NCBI GenBank assembly: GCA_026936335.1
Contig: JAPMXV010000012.1
Coordinates: forward strand, 186,001 to 250,000
Reading direction: 5' to 3'
DNA length: 64,000 bases
Source: Mantamonas sphyraenae
Taxonomy: Eukaryota; CRuMs; Mantamonadidae
In this document: piece after piece, positions 54,005 through 64,000 of the stretch
How positions within the stretch are numbered: the first letter of the stretch is position 1
How the letters are laid out: each line of letters opens with the position of its first letter
Position numbers and translations under genes: made by a program
Notes under the pieces: model-generated
Told to the model about the DNA's origin: nothing
What the model saw: only the letters and a program-made list of their open reading frames with translations
Databases searched by the model: none

Positions 54005-57000
54005 TCACATCTCGTTCAACTCCACCCCAGCCACCTCCACCCCCTTCGCATCCGTTGGACTTAGCCCCACCACCCGTTCCAGAACACCCACCAACGGGCT
54101 CTCTGGATGCCTCACCAGGTAGCTCCACACCCTCCCCTTCATCGGTTCCGTACACACTGCCGCCACTTCGTCCGCCCTCTCTGTCGTTGCCCCACCCCTC
54201 ACAAGCTGGACCATCTCCTCACCAGCACCAGCTTTTCCTACTCCCTTCAGCACGTCCACCCACAGTCTCTCCTCCACCGAAGAAAGGACCGCTTGGGCCA
54301 CCTCCCGATCGATTCCTCCTTCCAAACACGCCTGCCTCACCCTCACCCTCACCCACAACTCCCGTACCACAAAAGCGACACACACCACCGCAATCGACAC
54401 GGACAGTCCCACTGTGACCTCCACCCATCCGTTTGCCCCACCGTCGGCCCCTGTCAGGAACAACATGCCAGCCAACAACAGCACCGTCGTCTGCATCAAC
54501 AACACAGCCTCCAGCCTGTTCTCTGCCCGCGTACCAAACGGCTGCACCTCGTGGTGCAGCACTGTCGACACAGCCATGATCAGCAAACCCAGCACTGCCT
54601 GCAGACCCGGCTGCTCCGTCGCAAACAGCTGCACTGCCACCACAAGCACACGCCGTACCATCACAGCGATCTCAAACCAATAGCTCTCATCCCTGTACTT
54701 GCCGTACAGAGATCCAAACATCTCGCCAAATCCAGCCTGACCTCTGCGATCCCGCTCACGTCCTGCCACCAGGACCCACACAAAGCCTGCGGGGATACCC
54801 ACCACATATATCGCCGCGAAAACAACCGCAGGGACCAGCAAGCGCGCATGCACGCCCCCATCCACCCAGCACACGACCTCCGGGTCCGCCTCGAGAACCG
54901 CCATCCCGGCGCGCACTTGGATGCAGTCAAACACCTGCAGCACACGCGTGCAAAGTGTGATGTACAACAGCCCCATTGCAAACACAATCTCGTTGATCAA
55001 GTAGCGCAGTGTCTGCTGGTCGACAAGTTCGGCCTCTGTGAACACGCGCGACACCTGCCACCGCGCCAATTCCAACGCAAATTGAATTCGGCTCTGCCCG
55101 CGCGCCTCTGGCGGCGCACAAAAGGCTGCATGCCGTGCTGAAAAGCCTGCCGCGTGCCTGCGTACCCATGCCGCGTGCGCGTGCTGCATCGCCACCCGCA
55201 CGCACAACGCCAGCACAACAGCGGCCGGAAGCGCCATTGTCAACCAGAACCTGGCTTCAAAGTCCCATCCCTCCACTGTGCACTCGGGCGCGGTCGTCTC
55301 GATGTTGAGACTGGCCAGGGAAAAGGTCGCCAGGACCTCTTGCACAGCTGCCGGCCACTGGAGGCGAAAGTCGGCCAGCGCACCAATGACTTGCAAGTTG
55401 GTCACGGACACCATGACGAGGTTGCTACGCGACAGCCCTCCCTCGCTCTCGCGCACCTGAGCACGAACCCAAAACACAAACACCACGCACAGCAGCGCAA
55501 GCACGGACGCGGACCCGCTCGCCCCGGCTGCGCATGCCTGACACAGCTCGCCGAGCCTGTAGAACCCGGGTGCACAGCGGCCACACAACAGACCTTGGTA
55601 CCCCTCTGCGCACGACGACGACGACGAGTTGCTGCTGCCCCCTGGACACGACGATGGCACTGCGCAGCGCACGAAGCGAAACTCGCTGCCAACGCCCGTC
55701 TGAAAATACCCCGCGGCTGCGCGTGGGGGCTGTCCCAGCCCTGCGCACGTCGCCCCGACGGGGCATGCCTCGCATGCTTCGCCGTTGCGCCCCGTGGGTG
55801 CGAAAAACGACGGGCGACACACGCAATCACTCAGGATACGCGGCACCCCGGACGGCACAAATGCGTTTGCCGGACACACCACTCCGCCTGCCAAAAAGGT
55901 GACGCCAAATGCGGTGAACTGCACGCCGTTGAGAGACACTTCAACCGCCACCGTCCCGCTCGGCAGCACAGGCGCGCGCACGTCAATGTGTGTGCTGGAT
56001 ACCACAGTTCCGTTGACCGCCACACTGCCAAAGCGGACCACACACACGCCTGTGTCTGCAAACGAGGCTCCTGCGATGGCAACCTGCACCTGCTGGCCCA
56101 GCGGTGCCACGTCAGGAAAAAGGCTGCGCACCTGCGGCGCTGCGTAAATGTCCATCTGCACTCCGCTGGAGAATGACGTGCCGTCCAGGCTCACTTCCAC
56201 TTGCACGTTGCCTTGCTGCAGGCCGCTGGCTGGCGTTGTGCACGTCACGCTGCTCGGCGTTGCAAAACGAGCGGGGGCTTGCACCGCACCGGCAAACCGA
56301 CAGAGCTGACCCGTTCCCTCCACAAAGCCATGCCCAGACACAGTCACCTCTGTGCCTCCGCTGGTGGGGCCGAGCCGCGGCCACACGCCCGTGACCTCAA
56401 ATGTGTCCACTGACGACCCAGTGGCCCAGTCATGGCCGTTCAAGCTGATTTCCACCTGGGCCCTGCCGAAGGCCAGTGACGGTAGCTCACACTCAACCGA
56501 CGTCGACGTACGCCACGACGCCGGAACAACGATCACGCGACCATCTGACGACGTGAAGCGTACCTGAATGGTGCCAGTATCGGCAAACGTGCGCGGCAAT
56601 TCCGAACTCACAGTCATGGTCACCGGCGGCCGTGCTGATCCGTACAATGCAGGGACGACTTCAGGCCGCACAGTGCCTATTCCATGTACGGGATACACCG
56701 AAAACGTGACGGTGCCAGCGACACTCTCGACTCCGTTGGGAAACACGGCCACGCTCAACTGACGAAGCGAGCCAGGCGCCAACACCCCGAGCGACGCAAA
56801 CGACGGTGTCTGAAACGTCACCGCAGTCGCGCCAAGGTGCACAGAGCCTACGTCTAGCGTGCCCAGTGTGGCTCGTGCCTTGTCTGCAGCCGGGCGTAGG
56901 CCAGTCGCGCTGGCCGTGACGTTCGTTCCGCCCGTCTGCGGCCCCGATGCTGGCATCAAGCTCACCACCGTTGCGTCAAACACGCGCAGCGGGCCATTGG

Positions 57001-59046
57001 TCACGGAAATCCACTGCTCGGCGCCGTTGAACGACACCTGCACCTCCACATCTGCTGCTGGCATCGCCGGCATCAAGCAAACAAGTGTTCCGTTGGCAAA
57101 CAGATTCGCTTGGGGCGCGACTCGGATTCCAAATCGACAGCGAACGTGGTCTTTGGCGAGGTCGTACGGCAAGCCCGCCACGGAAAGGGGCAGAAGCAGG
57201 CCACCCGTTGCGCGTGCAGAATGCAGGTTCAATGCAAACGAGGCGTTGACCGACCGAAACACCGGTGGTGTCGCCAATGGGTTTGTAAATGCGCTGGGAA
57301 TGGCCACAGACACCTCTGTGCCCAGTGCCTCCAGCGCAGGTGTGCTGCAATACATGCGCGTGGCAGACTCAAACGCACACTCTTCTGCGACCCGCCCCGC
57401 GAAGTGTGCCTTGTCGCCGGCTTGAAAGTGCAGCCCTGTCAGAGTGACGTTTGTGGCACCGCTTGCGGGGCCCAGTAGAGGGGCGATGGTGTCGATGTAC
57501 GGCCAAGTCAACGGACACGACGACGACCCGGGTCCTGCGTTGGAGCTGCCGTTTGCGCACGGGCTGCATGCAGCGAGGGACGACGCCGTACTGAACGTGC
57601 CTTGCGCACACGTGGCACACTGTGCACCCGCTGTGGATGCTGACGGTGCTTGCGATGGGCCGGCAGATACGATTCGCTGTCCAGCAGCACAGTTCTGCAG
57701 CATCGCGAAGAACATAAAGCTGGGCACCTGGCCAGCCGTTACGAACGCATACGACCCGGGAAGCACGGCGATGCACGAGGGGGTGATTTTCAGGGTGCTC
57801 TCCCACACACGTCGTTCCAGCTGAGCTCCACTGGTGGCATTCAGTCGCGTCACTGTGGCCGAGTTGCCAGCCCCGGTTCCGGGTTTGTTTTGCCAGCCAG
57901 AGGTCACCACGGAGCCGTCGTTCGCCAAGTCGACGCCTGTGAAGCCGTTGTTCTTGGTTTCGGTCGACACGTACACCCATCGCCGCGTCCCAGCCGCGTC
58001 CACCTTTGCACAGAACCCTCCACGCCCTTCGGCGCCCGTCGGCTGACCGGCAAACGTGCCACGTGCGTCGCCGCACACGACGACGGTGTTGTCGTGTGCG
58101 TCAACAAGCATTGGCTGATTGCCCAACGTGTCGCCGTTGGTCGACCCAAACGCATTCTCCCACACACGCTGCTGCGTCGTCACATTGAAACCGGCCACCA
58201 AGATAGAGCCCGAGTTTGCTCCACTGGACACGGTGCCTGCCACGTACGCCAGTTGCAGCGATTCGACCACCGCCACGCGCACAAAATTCACGTTGACACC
58301 CGGCGGCGAGAACTGCTTCGTGGACACCTCCACTCCTGTTGCTGGGTCAAACTTGGTCACAAACATGTCCATGGGTGCGTTCTGCGTGTTGCCTGCAAAC
58401 GTGCCGGACACGATGGTCCCGCTCTGTTCGCGCGGCACAAATGTCAGCGACCTTTCCCCCCCAAATTGTGTGCATGGCCATGCACGAAGTATGTACGCAC
58501 CGCATACAGGCCTTTGGCCGTCAGAAAGACACCATACGTGGTGACGAGGCTGTCGGGACCCCAGAAACGAATCCAAGCGACGGTGAAGTTTTCGAACATC
58601 AACGCGACGAAAGGCGCCTGGAAGCCCTCCGAACGCGTGCTGTTTGCACGCGGGAGGCCGTTCCGCGGCAAAAGATCGCCTCGACTATGGCCAACGATTG
58701 CGATCCCCGCCATGGAAGCCTCCATGTGGACCGCGTTGACATATGTTTCCGGGTTCGAGGCCGCGCCGCTGAGAAGGATCGTCGACAACGCGGTGCCGTT
58801 TGCAGCGACACGCCGCACAAACCCATCCACAAGACCAGGGCCCTTTTCGGCGTTGTCCAGCGCGGAGCGTGTGTAGCCCACCATCACTACAGTGTTGTTT
58901 GACGCGGCCACGAGCGACGTGGCTTGCGAATTGTTGTCGCCACCACCCCAAATCAGGGTGTATTCGGCCCACACGGGCAGTGTGGCGGAGAGAATGAGCA
59001 CACCTAGGATGCAAACCAGGGAGTGTTGGGGCAAGCCTTGGTGCAT
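54005..59046 (-). CDS. Large IPT/TIG, Cys-rich, multi-TM surface protein, one frame break
   Basis: About 1680 aa once a 1-nt break is allowed for. Met 59046 begins a signal peptide (CILGVLILSATLPVWA). A propeller-like N-terminal region follows, then a Cys-rich module (about 490-530), about five IPT/TIG-like domains (for example GPASGATNVTLTGLHF and GPTSGGTEVTVSGHGF), a second Cys-rich segment (GYQGLLCGRCAPGFYRLGELC), and about seven TM helices with YWFEIAVMVRRVLVV between them. This ectodomain plus TRP-like membrane block is seen in several protist lineages; function unknown. The break is at a C7 run (58456-58462, plus strand). One added base there brings the N- and C-terminal parts into a single frame. 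Confidence 0.75.
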
Positions 59047-59148
59047 TTGGTTTTTCAGTTGGATTCCGTTGCGGGGTCGACCGGGTGATGGAAACTGTGC
59101 TCGGGTGGATGGGGAGGTGAGAGGAAAGGGGAGGGGAGAGTAAAGGGG

Positions 59149-59195
59149 TTCATTCAAGGCGTTCAAGGCGTTGGCGTTTGGAGGAGGAGGAGCAG
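59149..59195. repeat. Short direct repeat, right of the TIG gene
   Basis: Partner of 53957-53999. It differs by an extra 9-bp copy of GTTCAAGGC and a few bases. It encodes the last codons of the duplicated-domain gene, so that gene end is probably the source of the left copy. Confidence 0.75.
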
Positions 59196-60316
59196 GAGGA
59201 AGGGTCTTTGCGCTTGGGGAGGGTGAAGGAGGGGATGGGGTAGGCGTTGACGAGTGCGACGGTGGTGGGGCGGGTGGTGATGTGGGGTGTGATGCGGTCG
59301 ATGAGGGTGTGGAGGAGGGTGTGCAGTGTGGCGTCGCTGGGTTTGGGGTTGTCGAGCCAGGCGATCGTGAGGGAGAGGGATGTGACACCGCGGGTGAGGG
59401 TGTTCTCGATGGCCTTGGACGCCTGTTGGTAGGTTAGGTGTGGCCTAAGGAGGCGGACAAAGAAGGCCAGGTCGACAGGCGGCACGCCAACGTTGCCAAG
59501 CGCCAGGATGATGTGTCGCAGCAGGGACTTCAGGCTGCCGTTGTTGATCAACTCACGCAGTGCCTGGTTCTCGTGTGTGTGCTGATGGCGAGGTTGCTTG
59601 GCTGCGCGTGCCTTCATGTGTGCCAGCAGCGTCTGGAACTCCCGCGCCGTGCAGCTGCCACGCTCGTCTGCGGTCGTGCACCAGCCACTGCGCACAGACT
59701 CTGGATGCCACTCTTCCACCTTGGTGGTGGTGAGGTGGTGGTCGTAGTCGCATTTTGTCCAGTGTGGGTCGCCGTCGTTGTCAGCAGGGCGTCGTGCTTT
59801 CTGCAGCCACAGCTGGGTCTGCTTGTGCTCCTTCCAGGTGGTGGGATGGGGCCTGTTGCCAAGAGTGTCCATCTCTGTCATGAGCAGGTGGAGGAGGGCG
59901 TAGTTGGGGTCTCCGTGGTCGTGTGGCTCCTCCAGCCAGCACACCTTCAACCCAGCCTTTGTCACACCCATGGCCAGACCTGCGCTGATGATGGCTTTTG
60001 TGCATGCCTTTTGATCCATGTCACGGCCGAGAAGGGCGAGGCAGAAGGCCATGTCTCCTTGGGAGAGGAGAATGTTGGCCATTGCGAGAAGGATTTGTCG
60101 GAGCAGCGTGCTCAGGGTGCCATGGCAGACCAGAACACGCGCTTGCAGGGTCATGAGGTCTGGGATGTTGTCGATGGGATGCTCGTTGGCCAGGGTGTGC
60201 ATGTGCCTCAGCAGTGCCGTGTGCTCCTTCTTGTTACTGTGCATGCGCTCGCTCTTGCGCCTTGTTGTCCTGCCACTGCGCACAACGCCATCTGGCAGTC
60301 CAACCTCCTCCGCCAT
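59150..60316 (-). CDS. Unidentified protein with an internal ~150-residue duplication
   Basis: 388 aa from the first in-frame ATG (60316). The open frame extends upstream to about 60475 without an ATG. Two halves align: residues about 15-140 (LLRHMHTLANEH...LLRQILLAMAN...AIISAGLAMGVTKAGLKVCWLEEP) and about 220-350 (LLAHMKARAA...LLRHIILALGN...AIENTLTRGVTSLSLTIAWLDNP). Both are all-helical. The upstream extension (RITPHITTRPITYDAVN) matches the end of the second half (RITPHITTRPTTVALVN), so part of a third copy is present, perhaps a preceding exon. The C-terminus is Lys/Ser/Arg-rich. No known domain is recognised. Confidence 0.6.
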   Translation of the reverse strand: MAEEVGLPDGVVRSGRTTRRKSERMHSNKKEHTALLRHMHTLANEHPIDNIPDLMTLQARVLVCHGTLSTLLRQILLAMANILLSQGDMAFCLALLGRDMDQKACTKAIISAGLAMGVTKAGLKVCWLEEPHDHGDPNYALLHLLMTEMDTLGNRPHPTTWKEHKQTQLWLQKARRPADNDGDPHWTKCDYDHHLTTTKVEEWHPESVRSGWCTTADERGSCTAREFQTLLAHMKARAAKQPRHQHTHENQALRELINNGSLKSLLRHIILALGNVGVPPVDLAFFVRLLRPHLTYQQASKAIENTLTRGVTSLSLTIAWLDNPKPSDATLHTLLHTLIDRITPHITTRPTTVALVNAYPIPSFTLPKRKDPSSCSSSSKRQRLERLE

Positions 60317-60541
60317 CTTCTCCTCCTCTGTAGGCTCGGGCAAAACACGCTCGGGGATTTCGAGGGTGTTGACAGCGTCGTATGTGATGGGGCGTGTAGT
60401 GATGTGGGGGGTGATGCGGTCGATGAGGGTGTGCAGGAGGGTGTGCAGGAAGGCGTCGCTGCCGACGGATCAATGTGCCATTGGGAAGGAATGCAACCAT
60501 GAATGTGTGTCTGCGTGTGTTGCATTGATGCATGCACACTG

Positions 60542-63242
60542 TCACTTGTCCGAGGTTTCTTGGCCTTTCTGCACTTTGGACTCGTCGTTGTCATCGGTGA
60601 TCATCATCATCGATTCCAAGAGACCACCGTAGTACTCAGTGTGGTTCTGACCATGCACCACATACACCTGTTTCTCTCCTTCCTTCGTCCACTCCTTCAG
60701 CTGCTCTTCCAGTTTGGGTTTCGGGCCCTTGACGCTCGTGAAGCCAAACACAATGTGTACCTTGCCATTCTCGCCTGCCAGCGGCTGAAACGTCTCACGG
60801 ACAACCTCCTGATGCTGCATCACTTTCTCGTACTCGTCTTTGATCAGTGTAAGGCTCACCTTGTCGCTTGCGTGAATCCCCTGCTCGCTGAACTTGCACT
60901 GGATGCACTCAACCACCACCCCGTCGACTGCGGGATGGACAACTATGACATCTGCAAACGGTGCGTTGGTCCCATTCATCATCTGCATGCTTGTCTGCAG
61001 GCCATCCGGATTCGCCTGGACCAACTTGGCCACCTCCTCCTTCACAGTCTTTGTTTGTGCGGGGAAGCGTTCCCTATAATCCTGCAGGTCTATCGTCACC
61101 CTGGCTTTCAGGTTTGTGGAGTACTGAATGTGGTCCAGGTTGAAGCGCAATGATCCTCTGTGCCACCAAAACCCGTCCAGCAATGCGTAGTCCGGTGGGC
61201 TCTCGATCAGTGCGAGAGATCGCAACACGTGAAAGTATTGTGATTGCTTCTCATAGTGTTGCCACAATGCAACCTCGTTGAAGTCGGTGATGCGCCGGAG
61301 CAGTTCACTCTTGCTAGCCGCTTCACGCCCTTGCAGACCGAGGGGAATCGGCATCACCTGGCCTGCGTGGTGGACCAGCAAACCACAACTCATGTGTTCT
61401 TGCACAGTGTTTCCACCAACCTTGTCACCAATTTGAATTGTCTCCTTGAACAGGTGCATCCGCGTGAGCGTTTTGGCCAGATCTGCCGGGAATTCTGCTG
61501 TGTACGTGTCATGCCTGATTTCTTGAACAGCGCGTTGAAGATCAGATTGAATGGTATCCAGCGATAGGGAATGAACCAGCTTAAACAGCTTTGCAATCCC
61601 CTCAACCGCTCTCGGCACACCGTACAGCTGCCGCAGAGTTTGCAACAGCAGAGTGCGAAGGACTTTCCGTCGATGGACTTCATCTGGATGGTCTTTTTCC
61701 CGATGTTCTTCATGTCGATGGTCTTCATCGTGCTTCAAGTTTGCAAACCCGAGCACAGCATCCAGGGATTCCTTGAGACTGAGTGTGGGCACAGCCAGCG
61801 GCAAGTTGCGGTATGTCGACTCGCGATCAAGGGCACCCATCAGGTGCAGGTCCCGTGTGCCCGCAACGGCAACCACGGCACGACACGGATGTTCTTGGTC
61901 GTTATACACACCACTGATCCTGCTGACGCTGTTGATAATGCCAGTGGCCGAGTTGATCACCGGTTGCAAATTCGATTCCAAGGACTTGTATGGATCAGCC
62001 AGCTTCTGCACTTCGTCGTACCCAAGATACAGAAGTACAGGGGCACCTCCGTTCTGACTCTGTGCGTGCTTAACGATCAACTCGGCTGCGTCAACGGGTG
62101 TTGGCAGCGATTCCAGCGACTGCTCAAGTTGCACCACGTGTTTCTCACGGAGACGAGCGTTGTCACCCCGGTCAACAGCGTAGTCGTACAGCATGCGCAC
62201 ACCCAGACCATAATCACCCCATCTCCTCTCAATAACTGGCTTGTTCTGATTGTTCAGCGTCAAAAGCAGTGGCAGCACCTGCAGATGCGGTACCTTTTCC
62301 TGTGTGACTTGTCGCAGAGCCTCCGTCAGCTCCATCAGCATGCGCGACTTGCCAGTACCAGACATGCCAGTTACTGAGTACAGAACCGTGTCACCCCGGT
62401 GTTGAGTCATTTTTTTGCGAAGTTGGGAGTCAACGCGCAAACGAAAGCTTTTCAGTGCATCCTGCCGATTCTGAAGTGGGATTTGCATGGCCAATTCCGT
62501 GTCGATGACGTCTCCCAAAGGCGTGTTCTTCTTGCTGAGATCGAAGCAGGGCTCCATCTCTAACAATTCGGCAAATTGCTCCACGGACGTCAGCTCCACC
62601 CGCCCCACTGCGTGTTTGTCAATGCACAGGGTGTCAGCGACGTCATGGACGGCTCAAAGAAACGTTGGAACCTACCGTGGGGCGAAATGTGTGCAGCTGC
62701 TTCCCACAAGCCTGTGGGGAGTGGGGCGGGTGTCAGCAAAATGGCGCGGCGCGAAGAATTGTGGGTGTCAGGAACTCACGCTCATGGTGCGCCTGGGCCT
62801 TCTGCTGTCCCGTTCTCGCGTCATCCACCCAAAGTTGGTACACCGCAACAGCATCCTCATCCCCCTTTCTCTTTGCATCCAGCAGCAACGCTTGGGCTTC
62901 TTTCACTTTTGCTTCGGCTTTTTCGACTTCCGCCATGGCTTTTTCGATTTCCGCTTCTTCTTTCGCCTTCGCAACTTCCGCCTTTGCCTCAGCCACTTCC
63001 TTCTCTGCCTTTGCCACTTCGGCCTCTGCCTTTGCCAATTCCTTCTCCTTCTCATCCACAAGACTCTGCAAGGCCTCCTTCTCTGCTTGTGGGCTGTGTC
63101 GCAGCTGTTGGCGAGCTTGCCCAAGTTCCGCGGACAACGACTCTACACGGTCGCGCAACCTCTCCAGGCGCTCCTCACGCTTGTTCAGCTTGCTTCTGGC
63201 CTCCAAGAACAACTCCTCAGCACTGATAGTGGCTGTGGACAT
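60542..63242 (-). CDS. Crinkler/RHS-like NTPase with PD-(D/E)xK-type nuclease and coiled-coil header
   Basis: Exons 63242-62780 and 62607-60542 join in phase 1 (donor GTGAGT, branch CTGACACCC, acceptor CGCAG); 842 aa. Residues about 10-140 are a long Lys/Glu/Ala coiled coil. A STAND/AAA-like P-loop NTPase follows: Walker A GMSGTGKS (235-242), a Walker B-type strand VLLYLGYDE (D/E at 352-353), and AVVAVAGTRD as a sensor-like strand (about 398-407). The C-terminal domain has a restriction-endonuclease-like core: D707 in FADVIVVHP, and Q724-x-K726 in VVVECIQCKF. NTPase plus REase-fold is the core of the Crinkler/RHS class, implicated in effectors and intragenomic conflict. The assignment rests on these motifs only. 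It is divergent from the SPRY-like gene, with 311 bp between start codons. Confidence 0.68.
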
Positions 63243-63553
63243 GCTGCAGCGCTGCACGACAGCGGCTGTGCCGTTGAGCCATGGTGATGATGAGGACGAT
63301 GTGTTCCTGCCCTGCCACGACCGGGTCGCATGCAAACTGGCACCCACAGCCACGTCGTGTCGAGAACGCATCGTGCTACGATGGGCAGTGACCTGCATCC
63401 ACGTGGTTCGCACACGTGGAGTGCCTCTACGAAGGGTTCGGCCCAGCGAGGTGCCTCCTCGTTTGGACACCCTGCGTGCGAACATTTGGCTGCGAGGGGG
63501 CAGCATGCATCGTGCATCCACACAATTCACCCGTGTGTGTCGTGTGGGAAACC
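63243..63553. promoter_or_regulatory. 311-bp divergent intergenic region
   Basis: Lies between the Crinkler/RHS-like start (63242, minus) and the first ATG of the SPRY-like frame (63554, plus). It probably holds both promoters and may include an upstream exon of the SPRY-like gene. I see no clear core-promoter element. Confidence 0.4.
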
Positions 63554-64000
63554 ATGTCGTACGGTGGCAGGATGAACAGCGGCGACACGATCACGGTGAC
63601 GGTGGACGTGGACGAGGGCTGGATCTCGTTCAACCACAACGACACGGACTACGGCAAGGCGTACGAGGATCTGCCCACGGACAAGGACCTGTTACCTGCG
63701 ATCTCCCTGTACGACGCCGGAGAGAAGGTGATCTTCAAGCCAGCGAGCCTGGGCAAGGAGAACAAGAGCGAGAGCGGCAGCGCCAAGGAGTGGGGCGTGA
63801 GCTTCACGGTGTACCCGACTGGTTACACGAAGGAGGGCGCTTTGGCGGCCATGGAGAACATGAAGGGCGAGTTTGACGCGTTCCAGGAGCGCCACAGCGC
63901 GCTTGGCAAGACGGAGGACCAGCAGCTGGTGGAGGTGGCGACGAACTTTGTGCGCAAGAGCAAGCCCGACGGTGACCCGAGCGACATCAAGGACGTGACG
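63554..64000 (+). CDS. SPRY-like domain protein, 3'-truncated by window end
   Basis: An open frame of 149 codons from ATG 63554 to the window end, with no stop. The start resembles the second half of a SPRY domain: SGDTITVTVDVDEGWISFNHN, then DYGKAYEDLP and LLPAISLYDAGEKVIF. A charged stretch follows, then a beta-rich block (WGVSFTVYPTGY) and a helical segment. Because only half a SPRY domain precedes, one or more upstream exons are likely; the frame is open back to about 63392 without a good start. The full product and partner are unknown. Confidence 0.55.
   Translation, partial: MSYGGRMNSGDTITVTVDVDEGWISFNHNDTDYGKAYEDLPTDKDLLPAISLYDAGEKVIFKPASLGKENKSESGSAKEWGVSFTVYPTGYTKEGALAAMENMKGEFDAFQERHSALGKTEDQQLVEVATNFVRKSKPDGDPSDIKDVT

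Noticed and set aside
62665-63876. 403-codon plus-strand frame opposite the Crinkler-like exon 1
   Set aside because: It is antisense to the coiled coil and then out of frame with the SPRY-like sequence; composition is Ser/Ala/Arg noise.

Overview
This is a gene-dense stretch of a GC-rich nuclear genome from a unicellular eukaryote. The evidence is GT-AG introns of roughly 70-400 nt, eukaryote-only proteins (SMC3, SMC4, COG4, AP-5 beta, YKT6, ALG3, RRP36, DONSON, BRE/BABAM2) and the standard stop codons. I cannot place the lineage with confidence. The gene set fits a free-living protist rather than an animal, plant or yeast. Most neighbouring genes are 30-200 bp apart. Low-complexity Ser, Asp/Glu and Lys tracts are common. 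No rRNA, tRNA or CRISPR array was recognised.

Layout. 0-7 kb: an unidentified gene, DONSON, an Apd1-type [2Fe-2S] protein, and a trypsin-like protease gene lying between two ~99% identical 1.37-kb direct repeats; the right-hand repeat carries broken copies. 6.7-14 kb: a START-domain protein, a SAM/RanBP2-zinc-finger protein, GNA1, BRE/BABAM2 and a helical-repeat protein. 14.2-26.8 kb, all on the plus strand: an OSCA/TMEM63-type channel with a large zinc-finger insert, a polytopic membrane protein, a secreted coiled-coil protein, YKT6 and SMC4. 26.8-33.5 kb, all minus: RRP36, COG4, an acidic protein and a low-complexity protein. 33.6-51 kb: a filamin-repeat protein, a Tul1/FLY-type RING membrane E3 (minus), a PH-IQ protein, ALG3, AP-5 beta and SMC3. 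51-64 kb is more accessory: two large surface-type proteins (beta-propeller plus Cys-rich repeats; IPT/TIG plus Cys-rich plus multi-TM), a protein with an internal duplication, a Crinkler/RHS-like NTPase-nuclease with a coiled-coil header, and the start of a SPRY-like gene that runs off the end.

Functional themes are chromosome maintenance (SMC3 for cohesin, SMC4 for condensin, DONSON for replication, BRE for BRISC/BRCA1-A) and membrane traffic or glycosylation (YKT6, COG4, AP-5 beta, ALG3, GNA1, a Tul1-like Golgi E3). Four otherwise intact genes (SMC4, the RING E3 and both large surface proteins) carry single frame breaks. Residual assembly indels are the simplest explanation, but this needs read-level checking. 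Introns share a strong CTGACAC-type branch-site motif, which helped fix many exon joins.
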